DNA of 37,560 bases from Oceanospirillaceae bacterium (GTDB taxonomy: Bacteria > Pseudomonadota > Gammaproteobacteria > Pseudomonadales > Balneatricaceae): NCBI GenBank assembly GCA_003521845.1, contig DPHB01000032.1, forward strand, positions 79,796-117,355. The letters are read 5' to 3'. Shown one piece after another: positions 33,404-37,560 of this stretch. The translations under genes and the position numbers were made by a program. The stretch's first letter is position 1, and each line of letters begins with the position of its first letter. A model generated the notes under the pieces. That model was given only the letters and a program-made list of their open reading frames with translations. It had not been told where the DNA came from and ran no database searches.

Positions 33404-34032
33404 ATGCCACTACCGGATAGTTACACGATAAAAGTAGGTGCCATTCCGGCGTACATTGAAGCTATGCTCGCGGCTGAGGCGCCTGATAGATTTTCAATTA
33501 AGTTTCTCGAAACCCTTGAGTTCTCAAGCACCAATGACCGGTTGTGGATCGGAATCCTGAAAGAGTTGGGATTCCTGAACACTGATGGCGTTCCTACCGA
33601 GCGGTATTATCACTTTCTTGATCGGAGCCAGGCGCCCCATGTTTTCGCCGAAGGAATTAAGGAAGCGTATACGGATCTCTTTGCTGTCAACAAAGAAGCA
33701 CACAAGCTCGATGCCAATGAAGTGTTCAACAAGCTGAGAACCCTCTATAAAGGGGACAAAAAAGATACGGTAATTAAACATATCGCGAAAACATTCGTTG
33801 GTTTGTGCGATGCAGCAGATTTTCCAAATCCAAGAAAGCTACTAGTGGCGAGGAAAAGAAAATCGATGAAAAGGACAGGTCGCCTGAGTTAAAGAAGGCG
33901 ACGCAGTCAGATGGAAAAACTTCTATTGGCTTAGATTCGCTCCAATACCATATCAATATCGTTTTGCCCGACACAAGAGACCAGGCGGTTTATGATGCAA
34001 TCTTTAAGAGCCTAAGAGATCACCTAGGTTGA
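33404..34032 (+). pseudogene. DUF5343-family protein, frameshifted (cassette 1, gene 1)
   Basis: ATG 33404 lies 32 bases after the cassette boundary. The first frame (MPLPDSYTIKVGAIPAYIEA, then RFSIKFLETLEFSSTNDRLWIGILKELGFL and DGVPTERYYHFL) is the DUF5343 N-terminal helical domain and runs to a stop at 33892. The family's C-terminus, LQYHINIVLPDTRDQAVYDAIFKSLRDHL, is in the -1 frame and ends at 34032. A shift near the T4 run at 33820-33823 would restore about 209 residues. This may be a real 1-base deletion, a sequencing error, or programmed slippage. The function of DUF5343 is unknown; here it pairs with a HEPN gene 3 bases later. Confidence 0.7.
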
Positions 34033-34035
34033 TTT

Positions 34036-34605
34036 ATGGAAAATCTATATCCATTTGTGTATCGAGCTCTTCTAACCGAAGAGAGCCTAGATAAAGCGGG
34101 GAGAAAACAGAAAAATTCCTTTGGCAGTGCAGAAATGGAAGCGATTCACAAAAAGCTATCCTATGAAATGCTTGATGATGAGGCATTGAGCAAGGCTGAA
34201 AGAATGGCTTTAGTTTATACGGCAATCCACGTCTTCGAAAATATGGTTCGTGACTTTGTTATGGCCACGATGCTTGAAGAGTTTCAGGACGAGTGGTGGC
34301 AAAAGGTATCCGCGCGTATTCAAAAGAAGGCCACGGGCCGCATGGAGGAAGAAGCCAAGCTTCGATGGCATGGAGCAAGAGGCGGAAACGAGATAGGGTA
34401 TTGCGATTTTGGCGATCTTTCCTCAATCATCGTGACTAACTGGGAAATATTTGAACCAGTTCTCGTTGACATGGAATGGACTAAGTCGATTCTATCCATT
34501 CTTGAAAGATCTAGAAATGTCGTCATGCATGGCGGCGTGCTGGGCCTACAGGATATCGAAAGAATTGGAGGGAATATTCGTGATTGGGTTCGCCAAGCGG
34601 GTTGA
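34036..34605 (+). CDS. Swt1-like HEPN-domain protein (cassette 1, gene 2)
   Basis: 189 residues, all helical. The C-terminal half (about 75-189) resembles Swt1-family HEPN domains: HVFENMVRDFV, an FGDLSSIIVTNWEIFEPVL segment, then ERSRNVVMHGGVL with the R-x4-H motif (R-N-V-V-M-H) that is catalytic in HEPN ribonucleases, and a closing IRDWVRQ. HEPN proteins often are toxins or abortive-infection RNases that cut RNA. It starts 3 bases after the DUF5343 stop inside one integron cassette, so the two form a unit, possibly a toxin-antitoxin or defence pair. The attC begins directly after its stop. Confidence 0.72.
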   Translation: MENLYPFVYRALLTEESLDKAGRKQKNSFGSAEMEAIHKKLSYEMLDDEALSKAERMALVYTAIHVFENMVRDFVMATMLEEFQDEWWQKVSARIQKKATGRMEEEAKLRWHGARGGNEIGYCDFGDLSSIIVTNWEIFEPVLVDMEWTKSILSILERSRNVVMHGGVLGLQDIERIGGNIRDWVRQAG

Positions 34606-34608
34606 TTT

Positions 34609-34665
34609 AGCTAACAAGTCAAAGCCAGCGGACGCACAAGTGCGCCGTTGTTTGTGGCGTTAGAA
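34609..34665 (+). repeat. attC site 1 (57 bp)
   Basis: R'' AGCTAAC at 34609-34615 and R' GTTAGAA at 34659-34665 bracket an imperfect dyad. The R'' box is the exact complement of the GTTAGCT that begins cassette 1 at 33371. Cassette 1 therefore spans 33372-34659. Confidence 0.8.
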
Positions 34666-34720
34666 GGCGCCTCCCTCCTAGCTGAAGCTGTGAAGCATGG
34701 TTGATCCCCTATGTGTTGTA

Positions 34721-34730
34721 AACTATAGTT
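34721..34730. promoter_or_regulatory. palindrome before the HigB-like start
   Basis: AACTATAGTT, a perfect 10-bp palindrome 5 bases upstream of the ATG at 34736, is placed as a toxin-antitoxin autoregulatory operator would be. Confidence 0.4.
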
Positions 34731-34735
34731 AACAT

Positions 34736-35147
34736 ATGATAGAGGTACGCAAAACAGCAATATTCTCCAAATGGTTTGATTCTCTTAAAGACCGGAGAGC
34801 CCGAGCACGTATCCAAGTACGGATTGATCGACTTGAAATGGGTAACTTTGGAGACTGTGCACCAGTTGTGAATTACGTATATTTTAAGGCCCGGCTATTG
34901 GGTCTATTATGTGCAGCAAGGTAATGTTGTTGTCATTCTTCTATCAGGTGATGATTCTGCATTTATCGTACATGCGCTAGGTGTAATTGCACGTGCTAAA
35001 AATATGAGCCAACTAGCACGTGATACTGGCCTTACACGAGAGGGTCTATACAAAGCATTGTCATCAGACGGCAATCCAACTTTTTCTACTATAGCAAAAG
35101 TAGCTAAAGCACTTGGTTTGCAAATTACAGTACAGGCTGCACATTAA
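34736..35147 (+). pseudogene. collapsed HigB/HigA-type toxin-antitoxin module (cassette 2)
   Basis: The N-terminal toxin part, MIEVRKTAIFSKWFDSLKDR then RARARIQVRIDRLEMGNFGD, is a RelE/HigB-like addiction toxin, but small indels at about 34868-34890 shift the frame and it stops at 34924. The toxin C-terminus reappears in the +1 frame from 34887 (PGYWVYYVQQGNVVVILLSG) and then runs without a stop into the C-terminal domain of the HigA-like antitoxin: HALGVIARAKNMSQLARDTG and LYKALSSDGNPTFSTIAKVA. A deletion near 34950 has removed the toxin end and the antitoxin N-terminus and fused them in frame. No working toxin remains; the helix-turn-helix part might still be translated. Confidence 0.8.
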
Positions 35148-35151
35148 GGGC

Positions 35152-35229
35152 TTTTAACAAATCAAACCAGTTCACCGCAAAAACCTCGGCAGGGCGCAGC
35201 AAGCCTCGCCTCTGTTTGAAGCGTTAAAT
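35152..35229 (+). repeat. attC site 2 (78 bp)
   Basis: R'' TTTTAAC at 35152-35158 and R' GTTAAAT at 35223-35229, with an inner CCTCTGTTTGAAGC block shared with attC site 3. Cassette 2 spans 34660-35223. Its R'' matches its own 5' end at six of seven positions. Confidence 0.75.
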
Positions 35230-35272
35230 GCTCAGATTGTACTAACTTCCCGATATTGGTTAAGCTATTCCA

Positions 35273-35509
35273 ATGCCTACAATATTAAGACTTGGGCCGT
35301 ATCGTTTTTTCTTTTATAGCAATGAAAATGGCGAGCCAGCACACATACATATTCAAAGAGAGCGGATGTTAGCTAAGTTTTGGCTAAAGCCCGTGATGCT
35401 TGCTAGTTCTACGAGGTTTTCGCCCCAAGAGCTTAGAAAGCTAGAAACTCTAGTAAACGATAACAAAACAACCTTCTTGGAGGCTTGGAATGGCTACTTT
35501 AGCAGTTGA
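35273..35509 (+). CDS. DUF4160-family protein (cassette 3, gene 1)
   Basis: 78 residues, a typical complete DUF4160 protein: MPTILRLGPYRFFFYSNE at the N-terminus, the EPAHIHIQRE motif, and LEAWNGYF at the end. The H-x-H in P-A-H-I-H-I is invariant in the family. DUF4160 genes nearly always precede a DUF2442 gene and the pair is predicted to be a toxin-antitoxin-like module. It overlaps the next gene by 20 bases and sits alone with it in one cassette. Function not shown. Confidence 0.8.
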   Translation: MPTILRLGPYRFFFYSNENGEPAHIHIQRERMLAKFWLKPVMLASSTRFSPQELRKLETLVNDNKTTFLEAWNGYFSS

Positions 35510-35735
35510 AATACACCCTCTAGCACATAATGTTCAATGTACGGAAGATAGCTTAAAAGTCGATCTACTTGATGGGCGTACAATTTCTGTGCCTATTTCA
35601 TGGTTCCCATCTTTATCTCAAGCTACTAAGCAGCAAAAAGAGAATTGGGAGATTCTGGGAGATGGAGAAGGTGTTCATTGGCCTGACTTAGACGAAGATC
35701 TCAGCGTTTCAGGACTTCTGGCTGGTGTTCACTAG
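35490..35735 (+). CDS. DUF2442-family protein (cassette 3, gene 2)
   Basis: 81 residues. The DUF2442 pattern is clear: VDLLDGRTISVPISWFPSL followed by a WEILGDGEGVHWPDLDEDLSV block, ending in a short LLAG segment. Usually paired with DUF4160 as here. AGGCTTGGAATGG provides the ribosome site inside the first gene, so translation is coupled. The attC starts 4 bases after the stop. Confidence 0.85.
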   Translation: MATLAVEIHPLAHNVQCTEDSLKVDLLDGRTISVPISWFPSLSQATKQQKENWEILGDGEGVHWPDLDEDLSVSGLLAGVH

Positions 35736-35739
35736 CAGC

Positions 35740-35841
35740 ATTTAACAAGGGCAAGCAACGGACTCGCCAAACTGTCACTTTTTGTGCATGGAGCGGCACA
35801 AAAACCGCCACTGCAACTTGCCTCTGTTTGAAGCGTTAGGT
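35740..35841 (+). repeat. attC site 3 (102 bp)
   Basis: R'' ATTTAAC at 35740-35746 is the exact complement of the GTTAAAT that begins cassette 3. R' is GTTAGGT at 35835-35841. The L'-side block GCCTCTGTTTGAAGCGTTA is nearly the same as in attC site 2. Cassette 3 spans 35224-35835. Confidence 0.85.
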
Positions 35842-35881
35842 GGCCATTACAATTAAACACAATTTTACCAAGGAAGTACTT

Positions 35882-36369
35882 ATGCTTAAGATGAAAGGTT
35901 CTGCATGTATTGATGCCAGTCCAGAGACGACCTGGGCGTTTCTTACGGATTTAGAAAATATTTCATCATGGTCAGAAACAGTGCTGTCTTCTGAATGTAA
36001 GGGTGGGCAAAAAAAAGCGTTGGTGCCGAACGAACGTGCCGTATAGGCAAAAATACAGTTATAACTGAACGCTGGGTTTCTTGGCAAGAGGGTGAATCTT
36101 ATACCTATGAAGGATTTGATCTACCATTAGTTAAATCTGCCAAAAATACTTGGTCGGTGAAAGCAGAAAATGGGAAAACATTATTAACAACTGAATCAGA
36201 GGTTGTACTTAAAGGTGGTATATTTGGAAAAATCCTTGAACCTTTAATGTTACTTATTTCTAAAAAAATGAGTTCTGACGCTCTCTCCGCTTTAAAATAT
36301 CTAGTGGAGAATGGTAAACCTTATGAAGGCAACCATTCATCCTTGCCGAGAGTCTCTTCCGTTTGCTAA
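35882..36369 (+). pseudogene. SRPBCC-family protein, frameshifted at an A8 run (cassette 4)
   Basis: ATG 35882 follows AAGGAAG. The first frame gives KGSACIDASPETTWAFLTDL and SSWSETVLSSECKGG, the start of a START/SRPBCC ligand-binding fold, and stops at 36046. The rest (NTVITERWVSWQEGESYTYE, then TWSVKAENGKTLLTTESEVV) is in the -1 frame to 36369. The shift falls in eight As at 36009-36016; joining there gives about 161 residues, the usual family length. Cause: a homopolymer indel, a sequencing error, or slippage. SRPBCC proteins bind hydrophobic ligands; the role is unknown. Confidence 0.75.
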
Positions 36370-36373
36370 ATCC

Positions 36374-36441
36374 GCCTAACAAAGCAGTGCAAGTCGCCAA
36401 TTAGGCTAGCTTATAAGCTGCGATTGACTGCGGCGTTATGC
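36374..36441 (+). repeat. attC site 4 (68 bp)
   Basis: R'' GCCTAAC at 36374-36380 and R' GTTATGC at 36435-36441 around an imperfect dyad. R'' pairs with the 5' end of cassette 4 at six of seven positions. Cassette 4 spans 35836-36435. No attC follows further on, so cassette 5 has lost its 3' end. Confidence 0.75.
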
Positions 36442-36665
36442 CGAAGGTGGCTTGGGACGATGTTATGATCGAGATTCTGTGCTGGGGCTGGATCGATGCA
36501 CGTTCGTACCGCCAAGGCAGGCGGCAGAACGCTTATGCAGTAAGTGAAATGAAAGTATCTGCTGATTTCCTATTAGCTCAAGAGGCAAGCCAAAGGCGAC
36601 AAAGGCAATGCAGCAAGCAGAGAGCGGCGCTGCTTTCGGCTTACCAAGGTTGGATATTAGGGTGA
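36438..36665 (+). pseudogene. degraded cassette 5, possible YdeI-like remnant
   Basis: A 75-residue frame starts two bases inside the cassette boundary. Its first part, VAWDDVMIEILCWGWIDARSY, resembles the conserved segment of YdeI/OmpD-associated proteins, but the rest is unlike that family and the DNA around 36528-36540 could fit it only in another frame. I take it as a broken fragment. An attC expected to carry GCATAAC is not found before the window end. Confidence 0.35.
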
Positions 36666-36670
36666 AATTT

Positions 36671-37186
36671 ATGCCTCAGTTTACTGGTAGCGCTAAAGGT
36701 GTATTAACATTTTTTTGCGGCAAAATGGGTGCTGGCAAATCAACTAAGGCATGTGAAATTGCCCAACACAGTAATGCTGTTTTGCTTTGTGAAGATGAAT
36801 GGCTGCAATCCCTGTACCCGAACCAAATTAAGTCATTGTCTGATTACATCTACTACTCTAAGCAAATGCGTCCACAAATCAAAAAATTGGTGCAGTCTAT
36901 CTTGTTAACGGGTACTGATGTGGTGATGGATTTTCCTGCCAATACGGTACCTCAGCGTAATTGGGTTAAGAGTATATTTGCGGAAATAGAAGCGTTCCAT
37001 CAGCTAGTGTATATTGATTTGCCTGATGAGGTTTGTTTGGCGCAAATTAGGCAGCGGTGCAAAGAGCAGCCAGAGCGCGTGGCCACTGACACGGCGGAGA
37101 TGTTTAAACAGGTTACCAAGCACTTTGTGAGCCCTGCTATGGAAGAGGGTTTTGTTGTCACCCTTGTCACGAGAGCTAAGCTATAA
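36671..37186 (+). CDS. P-loop ATPase/kinase-like protein
   Basis: 171 residues from ATG 36671, with AGGGTG upstream; the longer frame from 36608 is rejected. Walker A is FFCGKMGAGKST (about 15-26), followed by LLCEDEWLQSLYP and DVVMDFPANTVPQRNW, the pattern of small AAA-type kinases related to zeta toxin, chloramphenicol phosphotransferase and gluconate kinase. QRCKEQPER supplies a lid-like Arg. The substrate is unknown. It lies beyond the last recognisable attC, so it may be a resident chromosomal gene rather than a cassette. Confidence 0.75.
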   Translation: MPQFTGSAKGVLTFFCGKMGAGKSTKACEIAQHSNAVLLCEDEWLQSLYPNQIKSLSDYIYYSKQMRPQIKKLVQSILLTGTDVVMDFPANTVPQRNWVKSIFAEIEAFHQLVYIDLPDEVCLAQIRQRCKEQPERVATDTAEMFKQVTKHFVSPAMEEGFVVTLVTRAKL

Positions 37187-37225
37187 TCAATGCCTTGCTG
37201 TTATTAACTAGAAGTGAATAAAAAT

Positions 37226-37560
37226 ATGTCCCTACCACCATGCCCCAGCTGCCAATCCGAATACGTTTACCAAGATCAAGATAATATGATTTGTCCTGAG
37301 TGCGCCTATGAATGGAATCCTGTTGAGGTCGCCGAAGATGCTAAGCTGAATATCAAAGATGCCAATGGCACCTTGCTGGCGGAAGGCGATAAGATCACTT
37401 TGGCGAAAGATATAAAGGTGAAAGGTAGTTCTCAGGTATTGAAGATCGGTACCAAGGCCATCATTCGGCGTATGAAGGATAGCAACGATCATCAGCTAGA
37501 TTGCCGTGTCGATGGTGCCGGTGACATGATAGTGACGGCTAAGTATGTGAAGAAGGTCTA
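37226..37560 (+). CDS. PhnA/YjdM-type zinc-ribbon protein, cut by the window end
   Basis: 111 residues visible, ending K-K-V with the first two bases of what is probably the stop codon. The N-terminal zinc ribbon has C-P-S-C and C-P-E-C (PPCPSCQSEYVYQDQDNMICPECAYEW), and the C-terminal PhnA domain includes DANGTLLAEGDKITLAKDIKVKG and RVDGAGDMIVTAKYVKK. Despite the name, PhnA/YjdM proteins have no proven enzymatic role in phosphonate use. The length equals the family norm, so nothing important is missing. Confidence 0.93.
   Translation, partial: MSLPPCPSCQSEYVYQDQDNMICPECAYEWNPVEVAEDAKLNIKDANGTLLAEGDKITLAKDIKVKGSSQVLKIGTKAIIRRMKDSNDHQLDCRVDGAGDMIVTAKYVKKV

Noticed and set aside
36671..37186. 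Kinase-like gene as a sixth integron cassette
   Set aside because: No attC could be found after it, and the sequence after it leads directly into a PhnA-type gene; it is more likely resident.

Overview
The window comes from a gammaproteobacterium, most likely marine or otherwise aquatic. Pointers are an Fnr/Anr-type regulator with its own perfect FNR box, a complete five-enzyme histidine-utilisation (hut) set with the HutF/HutG branch and HutC operators, AEC, TRAP and polyamine-type ABC transport genes, and a decayed chromosomal-type integron. Base composition looks moderate (roughly balanced GC/AT), with visibly AT-richer patches at 6.9-14.5 kb and 33-36.4 kb.

Layout. 1-1.7 kb: the 3' end of a YbaK-type deacylase, a YhcG/DUF1016 PDDEXK nuclease and an overlapping BrnA-like antitoxin without a toxin. 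1.9-3.9 kb: two carnitine-catabolism enzymes (dehydrocarnitine cleavage enzyme of the BKACE family and L-carnitine dehydrogenase) separated by a large REP-type hairpin. 4.1-6 kb: an Fnr homologue behind a perfect TTGAT-N4-ATCAA site, and an AEC transporter. 6.06-6.84 kb: a HalD-like Fe(II)/2-oxoglutarate hydroxylase preceded by a perfect HutC-type operator, which ties it to the hut regulon further along.

6.9-14.2 kb is a compact creatinine/creatine island: LysR regulator, creatininase, a Tat-exported binding protein plus two permeases and an ATPase of the spermidine/putrescine ABC type, then creatinase. Together they would import and convert creatinine to creatine and on to sarcosine plus urea. 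The island is bracketed by a near-identical 90-bp copy of the 3' end of the hydroxylase gene; next to the second copy lies what looks like a group II intron domain I remnant.

14.9-20.2 kb: an uncharacterised catabolic group (cupin plus formylglycine-type sulfatase/phosphonate monoesterase, divergent LysR, alpha/beta hydrolase, orphan TRAP binding protein). 20.3-29.7 kb: hutF, then divergent hutC - an M24 protein with the full DddP catalytic residue set - hutU - hutH - hutI - hutG, with three HutC-type operators in the window and REP-type elements in the hutU-hutH and hutH-hutI gaps. 29.7-32.4 kb: GNAT acetyltransferase and an orphan paaZ.

32.4-36.7 kb is a decayed integron: an intI pseudogene on the minus strand with a LexA-like box, an attI side ending at a GTTAGCT core, and five plus-strand cassettes delimited by four attC sites whose R'' boxes match the 5' ends of their own cassettes (two of four exactly). 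Cargo: a DUF5343 gene plus a Swt1-like HEPN RNase-fold gene, a collapsed HigB/HigA fusion, a DUF4160/DUF2442 pair, a frameshifted SRPBCC protein, and a broken fragment resembling YdeI. The window ends with a P-loop kinase-like protein and a PhnA-type zinc-ribbon protein (cut by the window end).
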